A stretch of 64,000 nucleotides of DNA from assembly GCA_037179385.1 (NCBI GenBank), contig CM074195.1, positions 6,494,938 to 6,558,937 on the forward strand, in the 5' to 3' direction. Source of the DNA: Holothuria scabra. Its lineage: Eukaryota > Echinodermata > Holothuroidea > Aspidochirotida > Holothuriidae. Under the pieces are notes generated by a model that did no database searches, was not told where the DNA came from, and was given only the letters and a program-made list of their open reading frames with translations. The first letter of the stretch is position 1. Every line of letters starts with the position of its first letter. Of the stretch, positions 32,226 to 43,600 are shown one piece after another. Position numbers and translations under genes: made by a program.

Positions 32226-32689
32226 TCAGTGTATGGTTATCCGCATAAGCGATGGCGAAGGCCCCTAGGGAAAATAATCCAGCGATCCACAATTGAATAA
32301 AGGACCATGGGCGGCATTAGATTCAACCAGTAAGTTGAAGTATAAACTACAACAAACATTACCATACCAACGTGTAAGGCCACTGATTTCTTCGATTATG
32401 CTGTTCATTATTATGTAATTTCTCTACTACGCCGTAATATAGAAGAAGCTGTGTACTTTGCTTTGGTCCCTTTTGCTGGAAATCATTTCCCTTTTTTAGA
32501 AACAACTGTAACTAGGTTAACATATTGACTGGCCTACTTCAGGTCCTTCATAATTATGTATGAATTGCTCTAACGTTATAGAATGGTTAACTTTCAGTTT
32601 CGAGTCTGTTAACACGGAATCGATTGACTTCCGTGCAACGAACATTCAAAGAGCTTTCCTATGAAAATGAAAATCTTTTATTTAAAAGC

Positions 32690-32935
32690 AGTCACTTTTC
32701 ACCTCAACTTCAATTTTATATAGGCCTAGTGGTCTACAGAAATTGTCAATTGGCACAGCTCTTTGACTGATAGCAAATTCGAAAAATGCGAAGCACTTCT
32801 TTTGCTCATTTTTGATTGATTGAAGATTGTGTCTGGATGCGAATGAGTTTCAGGCAGTTGAAGGTTTGACCTAAGTAAGAATGTTAGTAGAATTGGATTG
32901 AACTGCTTGGGGTGAGGAGATTTGATCTTTAATGT
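32690..32935. mobile_element. MITE family C, copy 2 (degraded ends)
   Basis: It is recognised by 'aattggcacagctctttgac', 'gtgtctggatgcgaatgagt', 'gacctaagtaagaatgttag' and 'gaactgcttggggtga'. The left end is lost; the right end 'gatctttaatg' is mutated. Confidence 0.55.
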
Positions 32936-33191
32936 TTCTTGCATGACATAAGGGTCTACCTATCTATCGCATACATTAATGACTAGCACGGGAACAAAAC
33001 TTGGGCTCTGAATTGGGTAAGGGGATTTAATTGTAGATCTGTCAAAGTTGCGGTCTTTGTTCTTGGCCGAATTTACTGACACATGGACCGCGAGCTGTTT
33101 CAGATATTGTCAGACATATATGCACCAATGAACGCTTTAATTTTTCACAATCGTTTAAATTTCTATTCAAAGTATCTAATCAATTGGAGCG

Positions 33192-33306
33192 CGAACCGGA
33201 ATCTTGTCAAATCTTTGACCATAGATTTGACCCAGAAATAAAACGAATAAATTCATTTTTGACCCATTTCTAGTCAGTTTAGGATCTTTGACAAGATTCC
33301 GGTTCG
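33192..33306. repeat. Perfect 20-bp inverted repeat, 115 bp overall
   Basis: Left arm cgaaccggaatcttgtcaaa (33192-33211) and right arm tttgacaagattccggttcg (33287-33306) are exact reverse complements, 75 bp apart. The spacer contains two 'ttgaccca' motifs (one 'atttgacccag', one 'tttgacccatt'). It may be a very small MITE or a structural element. Confidence 0.6.
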
Positions 33307-33424
33307 TGCCCCATTTGACAAGATATTTTTTAGAGTTCAGAGTTTCAAGAAACCACCCTGCATCACCTTTAGAGATGAGAGGGCCTGTAAGCCAAGTGAT
33401 TTGGTTCACTTTTGAGGACATAAA

Positions 33425-34035
33425 GGGGCGTAGCCAGCAAGATTTGGGGGTGCAAAGTTGTTAAAAGCGGAACTTGAGAATGGGTTGATATTATCCTGTG
33501 CCGCGTTAGAGGCACCCCGCATACGTAGCGTGCGCCCATGGGCGTGGGGTCCAGGGGCCCGCCTAAGGGCACCTGATGGAGTCCAGGGACAAAGCCCCGG
33601 TGGGGGTCGAGGGGCTTCGCCCCCGGAAGCTCTACGAGTTTCTATGCTTTTAATGTCTTTAATTTGACATAAAATAATGGCTAGTGGTAGCCCAGTGAAG
33701 ATGAGGACTGGATAGACAATTTTGAAATAATATTTTTGATACAAGGCTTGGGGTTCATCGGCAAAGTCCTGGTGGGAAGTTCAGGGGCCGAAAGCTTTGC
33801 GAAACCCATGGTTTGAATGTCTCAAAGTTGACCTAAAGTAATGGCTAGTGGTAAAGTGAAAAAAATGATCGGAGGGAAAATTTTTAGATCATAAGGATCC
33901 AGATATTTGAGCAAAGCCCTCCCCCCCCCCCCCCCCGGAGTCTAGGGGTCCAGGGGAATGCTCCCAGAAGTTATGCGACTTCAATGATTTGGATGCCTAA
34001 ATTGACCAAAAATAATGGTTAGAAATAAACTGAAT
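33425..34035. repeat. GC-rich tandem repeat, three diverged ~160-175-bp units
   Basis: Units starting near 33591, 33764 and 33915 share 'aaag(c/t)cc(t/c)', a 'ggggtc-aggggc' part, 'agctttgcga' or 'agttatgcga' types, and 'ttgac-taaa-taatggctagtgg'. The stretch starts with 'ggggcgtagccagcaagattt', so it is probably the inside of a hAT-like element whose right end I could not find. Confidence 0.5.
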
Positions 34036-34704
34036 GTGGTGATTGTGGGAGAATATTAGGTAATATCTTCAAAACAAACCGTTCCAAGAGGCTAACGGGG
34101 ATCTAGCTTGGTAACGTAACGCCAACAGTCGAGTTCACTTTCAGAGGAGATGGCGCCCTTCCGTAACTGCATATAGCCATGGATGCCCATATGCCGGCTT
34201 ATAGAAGGGCGCGACTTTCTCTGCCTCAGACGCACGAAGCCACATCAGCCTACGTCAATCGGATAACAACAAAATCGAAACGAATCGGAATCGTTCGACA
34301 ATAATTACATTACACACTGAAATCTTTAGTTATCATGTACAAAATGACAACTAAATTTTAATTTATATGTTCGAGCGGAATTCTTGCTTCTGTGGGGGAT
34401 GCTTAAGAAGTGCCATATAATTAATACCAATCAGTTGCAGCTCCCATGCAGCTGGTTACTCCTCTCTGGTCAGTCTGATAACATACTTTTTAGTTGCTTT
34501 CTTGATTTTAACTGGTACAAAAACAAAGTTTTGAAATAAAACGATTTTATGGTCAAAAAGTCTCACTTAAAGAACTCACTTAATTGACATAAATCAATGA
34601 ACCCACGTTGGCCAACGAAGCTGGGAGCCAATAACTTTTATGTATACAGGAATGACCATACCATAGTCATGTTCCGTGTAAATTGTGCAGTCCAGTGAGT
34701 GATA

Positions 34705-34960
34705 CTATAAAGACGAATCCGGACAGCAAGTGATGGACTGATTTCGGTCGGCCATAGCCGGGGTCCGTCACCTTTAAATCTTTCGATTTCCTTACCTCTA
34801 TCATGGATGGTTGTGCACTAATTTGTATCTTAAATTCTCCAACTTCACTAAATATGAGGGTTTGAAATTCATGTAAACAATAAATAAAGACGATTTTAGG
34901 CTGATGGACCCCACTATAATGGCGGCCTACACAACAAGCGCTAATCGGATTCGTCTATAA
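34705..34960. mobile_element. MITE family A, copy 3 (inverted orientation)
   Basis: The left end 'tataaagacgaatccggaca' and right end 'aatcggattcgtctata' are inverted repeats of about 14 bp. The interior is the reverse complement of copies 1 and 2 ('ggggtccgtcacctttaaat', 'catggatggttgtgcac', 'ttaggctgatggacccca'). This is the most complete copy. Confidence 0.75.
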
Positions 34961-35435
34961 TGATTTTAAACCATGCCCCTGCAACGTCACGAAACAGTGT
35001 ATACACATGACCTGTAGTGTATGAGCTTCAAATCGGATACAAACTGTCACACAATATTTAGCTTTTTAGTAAGACAGATAAAAATAGTTCATAAAACATC
35101 AGAGACCTCCCAATGATAGAGAATAAGAATTAAGTTTCAAATGACTCATGGGATATATACATACGGATGCTTAAAACGTCCTTGAAATGAAGGGTACGAG
35201 AACGACAAAGGATACATTGAACCATTTTTGACCAGTCCTTTACGGTCCTCGAATCAAAAAAATTTGCAAGTTAAGCTCACATCTAAACATTAAGATTCAA
35301 CCTGTATTGTGTTATATAATCTTTGAAAACTCTCTGAAAACTTGTGATTATTTGCCAATAGTACGGGCAAAAGTATCAGAGGAAACGACCCACTGTTTGT
35401 AGATATACAAAGAGACGCAAGTTGCTGCCTTGCTG

Positions 35436-35792
35436 CAGTGGCGTCATCAGACTTTTCATTCTAGGGAGGCATTGGGTGGCACACTAATTTGGCAGGTGGG
35501 TACTGATATATCGATAGACTCCACTCACGGCGCCGTACAGGGCGGGTGGGGTCCAGGGGTAGCATTTTCCAGGTAATTTTGCGATATTTTCAGTTGAAAA
35601 CTATGGAAATTACATGCCTTTTCTTGTCAAAAGAAGAATCGAATCTTAAAATATTTCATGGTCACACTCTGACTACGGAAGACATGTCGTTTTTTAAAAT
35701 CTCCAATCTCAGTTGGGCGCTGATGGGGGCACACGATTTTTCAGGGGCGCGTGCCCCTTGTTCCCTTCCCCCTTCCCTTGGCGACTCCACTG
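35436..35792. mobile_element. Short hAT-like MITE, ~357 bp
   Basis: The left end is CAGTGGCGTCATCAG and the right end is CTTGGCGACTCCACTG. 'gggtggggtccaggggtagc' near the left and 'caggggcgcgtgccccttg' near the right are typical of the CAGTGGCG repeats. The flanking 8-bp sequences do not match, so the edges are less certain. Confidence 0.5.
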
Positions 35793-36012
35793 CACGTCCC
35801 TCTGATGTACGAAATCTGCAAATTATGCTCGCTATAGTATCATATTTTACTGTGACATTTTTATTTCTTATCACAGATTTTGTTTGTCGAAAAAATTTAT
35901 TTACTTTTAAACAAAAGATTACTTTGCTGTCAAAATAATAAATTTGCAAACACAAATTATGAATTTTTATAATAAATTATTATTGAAATTATTAATTTGT
36001 TTGTAGCAAAGT

Positions 36013-36306
36013 CATGGGCGTCCGCAGGTAATTGCAAGGGGGGCACTTGCCCCCCCCCCCCGGAAAATCAAAAATTTGGGGAAACGAATAAAAATCAAAG
36101 CAAAAACCCGAACAAAACGTATTTTCCGAGTTTCTATGCCAAAAATAGGCTTTAGAAATGCCATTTCCGGCGATCTGGGAGGCATTTTGGGCTGAAATTT
36201 TCGCACGTACTGTACGTTTCATGTCAATTTATGGTGACTCAGAGGTTTTGCCCCCGTCTGGAAATTTTGCCCCCCCCCCCCGACCTTTTTTCTGCGGACG
36301 CCCATG
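36013..36306. mobile_element. MITE with perfect 15-bp inverted ends, 294 bp
   Basis: CATGGGCGTCCGCAG at 36013-36027 pairs with CTGCGGACGCCCATG at 36292-36306. The flanks are agcaaagt on the left and aacaaagt on the right, matching at 7 of 8 positions as expected for a hAT-type target duplication. C-runs lie next to each end. The interior 'ggctttagaaatgccatttc' block is the same module found in the 3761-5251 element, with a degraded hairpin. Confidence 0.75.
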
Positions 36307-37044
36307 AACAAAGTATTAATTTGTTACATCAAATATTCATTCATTTATTTTAAGGTTGCTATTACAAACTCTTAATTATTTTTATTCCAAAATGAATATA
36401 TGCAGAAAGTAGTGCTTCGCCCTCATGACTATTCATGTATAAATGTTAAAAAGGGAACGTCTCGGAGTTTCACTTGCCAATGACATTTCGAAATTTGCAT
36501 TGCTGAAATTCTTCATAGCAACCGCAGTTTTTAAGGATTAAAGTACCTGACCACCGAGTGATTACTTCAACTACTGCTGACCAATGACCAGCAGATAGCC
36601 GCAAACCTTAATCTTATAATGAAAGTCACTGGTCACGTAGGCTATAGAGTAAAATCTTTGGATGATGAACTTTTTCATTTCACGATATTGAGTCCGTAAT
36701 TTATGCATAGCCTACGAGCAGGGCGGCGCCAGATTATTTCATAAAACACAAAGCATGAGTTGAGTGCCGCTGGCCCTTTTTCATCCCTTCTTTCCCGTCT
36801 CACTGCAGGCTTTTCACATTTTCATGCGAATGTAGGAGGAACGGACGGTGAAAACGGGGGAACGGGCGTTATGTCCGCCGATATTTGATGAGGGGAAGCA
36901 TCATACCATATGTCCCCGTCCACAGTGAGGCATGAAGAAAAAATTAAAATCTTCGATTAATATGACATGTTTCAATTGCTGAAGAATTTTTTTCTGAAAT
37001 AAGAAAAATTTTTCCCGCGCTGCACGCGCTTTTCTCCACATCTA

Positions 37045-37130
37045 CAATAGTTTTTTTCTCTCCATCCTTATAGACCTTTCCCTCATGTCGTGCCCAACCC
37101 AATTTCCCATGATACCAACCTCGCCCCAAA
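37045..37130. repeat. Fragment of the poly-C hAT-like MITE family
   Basis: 'tagacctttccctcatgtcg', 'tgcccaacccaatttcccatg' and 'ataccaacctcgcccc' follow the order seen in the element at 5592-5797. No ends remain. Confidence 0.4.
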
Positions 37131-37583
37131 GGACTGCGGCTCCCTGATCCCAGTTGAGGACGGTGATATACGACTGCAAGTATGCTTTTCCCATTTGCAG
37201 ATTTGGGAAATGATCAGTCTGCCATCCAGTCGCGTGCACTTCCTGCTGGAAATCCCTTTGTTGTACTGGCACAATTCCACTTTGAATTAAGAGTTGTGAT
37301 GAAAACATAATATTTTTAAGGTTAAGACCCCATTTTAGTTGATTATTAGCACATTAGAATTATTATTATGTAAAAATAATCTAATTTCAATTGTTAGGTA
37401 AAATTTGTTGAATACTTAGGAAATATGGGTGGATAACTCATGTTCAAAATATGGAAACACTGTTAATGTTATTATTGTGCTTTTACTTCTGATGCAACTT
37501 GCCCACGATCTGCGATCAGGCTGAACAGCCCGGCCTTTTGCAACTGAAATCTACAAGAAGGGCAGATCAACAGCAAAGCCGGG

Positions 37584-37652
37584 ATGAATTTTTCAGATCT
37601 TTTCAAGCAGAATGGTCACTTGTGCCGCTTTTCACCCAATGGCCAGTTGTTG
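37584..37652 (+). CDS. WRAP73: WRAP73 exon 1
   Basis: It encodes the first 23 residues ([20 protein letters not shown] plus QLL) and ends in phase 0 at a gtaagg donor. The start fits the family, whose members begin MNFSE/D-x-F. No TATA box was seen upstream; the preceding sequence is moderately GC-rich around 37500-37580. Confidence 0.88.
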
Positions 37653-40600
37653 GTAAGGAGAAGGACTAACGTTAAATCTTTCGACACACCATATGACACT
37701 GTTGTAGGCCTAATGTTAGCGTTACTCGTTAGGCCTTCTGATATGTTCATTTGCAACGTATAGTTCGGTTCAATAAGTTCGTGGAACTGGACTCAACGTA
37801 TTCAGGGTTCGACCATTTTCATTTCGTTTTAAGTTTTCACTATTTCGGTTGGGAATGACCACAGCCTTGTGAATTTGCATGTATAGTCCTGTCACCCCAA
37901 ACAGTACAAATCCTCCTAATCTTCTTACTTAAGCCCCTCCCACAATTTTCTGAATTTCATCCTCATCAAGATACAATCTCAGTTTATTGCTTCAAGGTGA
38001 GTATAGAAAAACTCAATAATCAAAACTCTCAGTACCGTTCATGCTGTGTAATATAAGCTTTGGTAATCTGCATTGTTTGAATTAGCTGTCAGTCAAAGAG
38101 CTGAGCCAATTGAGAATTTCAGTATGCTGTACCAAAATTGTAGTTTGGGGTGAGAGGTTTGGCCCTTTACAAATTACAGTTACAGACCTCACCTCACCTC
38201 CTGAGGTGCAGCCAACTTCCAATCACAAAGCCAACACAAAGTAACTAATAAGCCCCCTTGGGCCTTGGTTGTTGACTGCACGCTCATGGTGTTTGCTACC
38301 TGTCGTAAGAGGCAACTAAAGGGAAACAAAATTTGGATATTCATGAACCAAGCTTGAAAATAAATTTTAGCTTAAGATTTTCTTCTTATTTCACCTCAAA
38401 GTAGATTTCATTGAATTTTATGACTTCATTAGATATATTCAAAGTAAAGAAAGCCTCTTAATTGTTAACAATTAATTTCACATTTGATGAGGAAAAAATG
38501 GTCACATGACTCATAACAGACTACTTCAGTAGCAACAGGGAGGGTTTTGGGGTTAGAGCCCCCCTCCCCCCCCCCCCGGCATGATCCAAACTTGCAATGC
38601 AAAAAAAAGCCTAAAATAGCAGGTTTTTTTCGCTCTGTCCAAAGACTTTTCCCTAATATCATACCCCAAAGGTCCCCCACCCCCCCCCCGGGTTCGATTT
38701 ACCCGGGTGCATGTAGAATTTCCTTCGTGCATGTAACTGTAGAGGCTTACTGTACATGCACTTGGTGCATGTAGACTTCAGACCTAGCCTACAAACTTCA
38801 TGGTCAAATACATGTTACAAGTCAAGTTGTAGCATGAAGTAATCCAAATATAGCTGTCCCAATTGTCCCTAGCATCGTTATTTCTTGCATACTGTCAGTT
38901 AGACAAGCAGACATTTCACCAAAAAAAAAATTAAGTGTGTCTCCTTTCGTACCGCAACATCAGTTTCAATGATCATCACTCTGCACATGTACTTCTCCAA
39001 GTAATGTTCCTCCTACCGGGTTTGCATTAGCAGCGAGATTGGGGGAATCCCGCACAAAGAATATTCAGAATAGAAGCTCAACAAATGTGCAGTAATGCAC
39101 CTATTAATGGATGTATGTTCCCTACGTAAATCCCGCTTCTTGCATGCATTGTCTAGTTAGTTTATTTGTTAGTTTGTTGTGCTGAGAAAGCTTGGATGAC
39201 ACTGGTGGTACAACGTAAACTCTGTGTACAGTTTGCATGTGGCTGCTTTCAACTTGAAGGTGACTTTTAACGTTACAGGCTAGGCTTTCCAAGTATTCAT
39301 ATAGAAAATACGTTAGGATGGTGTGTGAGCTGGTGCCAGCAGCTCTAAAGAAAAAATGTATGTACATCAAAAGTAGCATAGTAAAAGTTTTGAAAATGTT
39401 GGTAAGGGCAAATTTACAGTATTTTACACAAGCCTGACACATGTTTTAAGAAAGAAATGCCAACAACATAATTTTGGCATCCTGTAATTTTCACGATGTG
39501 GTTTGCTTCAAAGACTGCAGCCTTTCACATTTAGTGTGTACCACAGTGGCATTGAAATTTAAAAGGACTTGGATGATAGGATCATCCGAGACTTGAACTT
39601 TTTAAACCACAATGTCAGAATTTTAGATGTATGTTCAACTGGCGAAACCTTGTTATCAAAAAAATTAAAAAAGAGTTGAATAACTTGGAAGATTGAGTAA
39701 AATTTTAGCTGTAGCTTGTAATGGATTATTTGGCGATAGTTGATGCAAACTCTAGGCTTGGGACCTCAAGTACAGTATAGTATAACCTGCACTTATTTCA
39801 GTAAGGTCACTTGCTCCCTTGTGTCGCCCCAATGTATCTTCAAGCTTAGCTCTGCTAAATAAAGTCTATATGCAGAAAACATGAGCTTTCCTTCAGAATC
39901 AGTGCTGATAGACAAGGTCTGGTTGTGAACTTGTGACGATTACTACTAGTAATCAAAGTAAACAAAAGTTAACAAAGCATATAGATAGAGGAATACCAGT
40001 GGATGTGGTGTACGTATCTCGATCTGCAGAAAACATAGTTGTACCAAGTTGGTATCAAAAATGGAAGCACATGGGATTGATGGTAAAATTCTGGAATGGA
40101 TTAAAGAATGGTTATCCAACAGGAAGCAGAGAGTTGTTTTAAATGGACAAAAGTCAGAGTGGAAGGACTTCACAAGTTCAGTAGTGCAAGGGTCAGTTCT
40201 GGGTCCAGTTTGCTTTATTATGTATATGAACGATATGGATAAGGAAGTTGAATCAACAACGAGTATGTTTGCAGATGATACAAAAATCATAAGACCTATA
40301 TCACAGGAGAGTGACAGGGAAATTTTGCAATTGGATTTGGAAAAACTTATGAGATGGACAAAAATGTGGCAAATGAAGTTTAATGTAGACAAGTGCTCTG
40401 TGTTACATTTTGGATATAACAACCCTAGATATAAGTATGTTATGGATGGCAGGTACTTACAGAGTAAAGTAGAAGAGAAAGATCTAGGTGTATATGTGAA
40501 TACAACAATGAAATTTAATAACAATGTGTAGAATCGGTAAAAAAAGCAAACAGAGTGATTGGAATTATAAGGAGAAATTTTACAAACTTTGATAAGAATG

Positions 40601-43600
40601 TGCTATTGAAGTTGTATAAATCTCTTGTTAGGCCACATTTGGACTATGCAGTACAAGTATGGAAACCTTATTTAAAGAAAGACATCAATCTTATGGAAAG
40701 TGTTCAAGGGAGAATGACAAGATTAATACCAGGAATGAAGGAAAAAACTTATGAGGAAAGATTGAAAGAACTCAACTTAATGTCACTAGAACAGAGACAC
40801 ATCAGACAAGACCTGCTTACTTTCTATAATGTAATTAATAAAAAGATGGATATCGAACTGGATGGATTAATAGAAATTATTGGAAAGGAAAGAACAAGAG
40901 GTAACTCTTTTAAAATAAGACCCAAGTACAGTATGACAGATTGGAATCTAGAAGAAACTCATAGTTTAACAGAATTTGGAAATTTTGGAGTGAACTACCT
41001 GATGACGTTGTAAAGAAAACAAATGTGAATGATTTTTAAGAGGGACTGGGTCAGTATATGATCATTAAGGGCCTGTGGCCTCCTATCATCAAGTAGCCAG
41101 CCTCAACCATACGGAGATGATCTTACATGGAGATGGTGGCGCTTCAAGGTCAATTCAAGGTAAATAGTAAATGGTGGAAATTAGGTCAAACTGGCTAACT
41201 TGGAGTTGTACGTGCAGTAGGAAGGGATGGGGAGGGGGGGGGCTTAGGGGTATGCATGGGTTACAACACTTGTGTTGTAACCCATTGTGTGTCATTTTTT
41301 TCCAAGAGTTGACTTTGCTCGAGTCTCCCTGCCCCCCCAAGATTCAAAATTTTAATTAAAGGGGGGAATACTGTACTCCCCTGAAATTTTTGAGCTGGCC
41401 CTAATCCTGGCTCCAATGATCGTTTCATACAGTGAGGTAATGGGGAAAAAATGCTCCCAGCGTGCAAGCGTCAGTTTTGCTGATAGAACAGCCTCTATGG
41501 TGGAACATGCCATGTAAGTCCAATAGAAATCTGCACATTTGTTTTTACTCAAAATAGAAAAAATGCAAATTGTGCTTTTAGACCCTTCCTTGGCCTATAG
41601 CAAAGGTGTTTTTCTTGTAGGCTTTTCTTTAAATTTTCAGATTATTTGGTGCATGTAGAAATTTTGTTGTGCATGAAGATTTTTTGACCTACATGCACCA
41701 GTGCTTGTAGAAAAAAATATAAATGGAACCCTGCCCCCCCCCCATTATACCAAAACCCTTCCCATGACACATTCCTGGCTACGCACCTGGTCAATTTATT
41801 AATCATGACAGACTACTACACTTCTTCAATTTGGGGTGACTGCTCTTGCCCTTTAGCTGAGATTATCTTCCAGATGACCATTATTACAACTTAAAAGCAG
41901 CTAGTTAGACCCTACAGCCCTTGATCAGGGCTGTGTGTTGGTTACATGGCCAAGGCTCATTCCTCTTACAAAACAGCCCTTGCGGGGATATACTGTGTAC
42001 TGTAACGTTAATAAACATGCTCACTAGCCGAGATGCCCGTGGAACGTCATCTCTTGCATCCCTGAACAACAAAATATTCTCACCAAACTTCACACAGATA
42101 TTCTCTGGCATAGCCTATACCTTTCCTCAAAAGATTTTCACAAAGTTTTATCAAAGTATGGTCGAATTTTCACTGCCAATTTTGACCGTAACAGTAAGTC
42201 AATGGGTCGTGTTTTAGAGTTCTCAACAACTTTTCTAAGTAGAGGTCAAAGGTCATGAGGGAGAACTGGACAAAAAGTGAAACTTACTTCACCTGCGCAC
42301 CTGTCTTCATGTTATCATCTTTGGTTCAGTAACAATAAGCAGTGAACGTTATCTGGAATGCTGTGTAGACTATGTGCTTCTGTCACTTAGCAACTGCATT
42401 CTCATCCCATCATACACCCAAAGAAAATGGCAGCTACTCGTGCAGACGACAACACGATGCAACACTAGATTTTTCTTTACAGTATATCTTGTTCCAAAAA
42501 ATCCCTATTTGCAGTTATTTTGGTGAGACCTCAACGATAACACATTTTTCGTTCATTGTATGATACTTTAAGTTGTAGAAGTATTAAACCAGGTCAGTTA
42601 TTTCATATTTTGTGCATCCTGGTTAGTCAAATGACTGCAGTAGGTTTGTGAACGTTATCCGTGCAAGGGCTGTGTTGTGAGAGGAATGAGCATAGGCCAT
42701 GTACAGTAATGAACACACAGCCCTGTTCGAGGGCTATTGTAGTTAGACCCCATCTCAACTATGCTGCACAGTCCTGGAGTCCCTTGAGAGGACAAATTGC
42801 TGTTAGAGCAAGTTCAAAGGAGGTTCACTCATCTCATACTGTACCTGAGGTTAGAAATCTACCTTATCCCCTAAGGCTCTTTAAAGGCATATTTTCATCA
42901 TCCCAAACAGTTCCAATTCTCCCAACCTACTTACTTCTAGCCCCTCCCACATTTATCTAAAACTCATCTTTATCCACACACAATCCTAGTTTATTGCTTC
43001 ATGGCTTGTCCCAGTGGCCATACAAGTCCATAATGTGTAGTCAAGACACTCTCAGTGCCCATGCTGTGTAATTTAGCTATGATGCATTGTTTGAATGTGA
43101 TGCCAATCAAAGAGCTATACCAATTGAGAGTTTTGATATACTGAAAGTGTAGTTTAGGGTGACAAATGACTGCCTTTAAGCGTAAAAGAAAAACGATAAA
43201 AATAGAGGTTGAACAATATCCATTACTGTACGTTAAGTGTTAATACCGAAGTCTGAATACTTAAACTGGAACGCCTTTACATTCAGTATTTTCACAACAA
43301 CAGGCATTTCCACTGTAAAGAAAAACGAATCAGACAAAGTGGCGAGTTTGGAATCAAAATCTTGACATGTACAGTGTACAGTAGGAAAAAGTTTGACTCT
43401 CCATGACGTGACGGTAAGTTATTGTTGTGGTGGAGCCCCATGAGGGCAAAGTTTAAGGAACAAACTAGCAAATAATGATCATGAGTAAATTCTTTATTTG
43501 CACATGCCAATGACTATAATTGTATGTCAAGTAACAATAGTACTTCCATGGAGTAACTTACAGTGATTGATTCCTGTGGGCCTAACGTACATTATATGCA

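Noticed and set aside
35546..35955. Overlapping 130- and 97-codon frames on opposite strands
   Set aside because: They fall inside a short hAT-like MITE and its flank, with no recognisable domain on either strand.
39946..40524. 192-codon minus-strand frame as a membrane protein
   Set aside because: It is the mirror of the LINE reverse transcriptase on the plus strand. The hydrophobic look comes from reading that sequence backwards.
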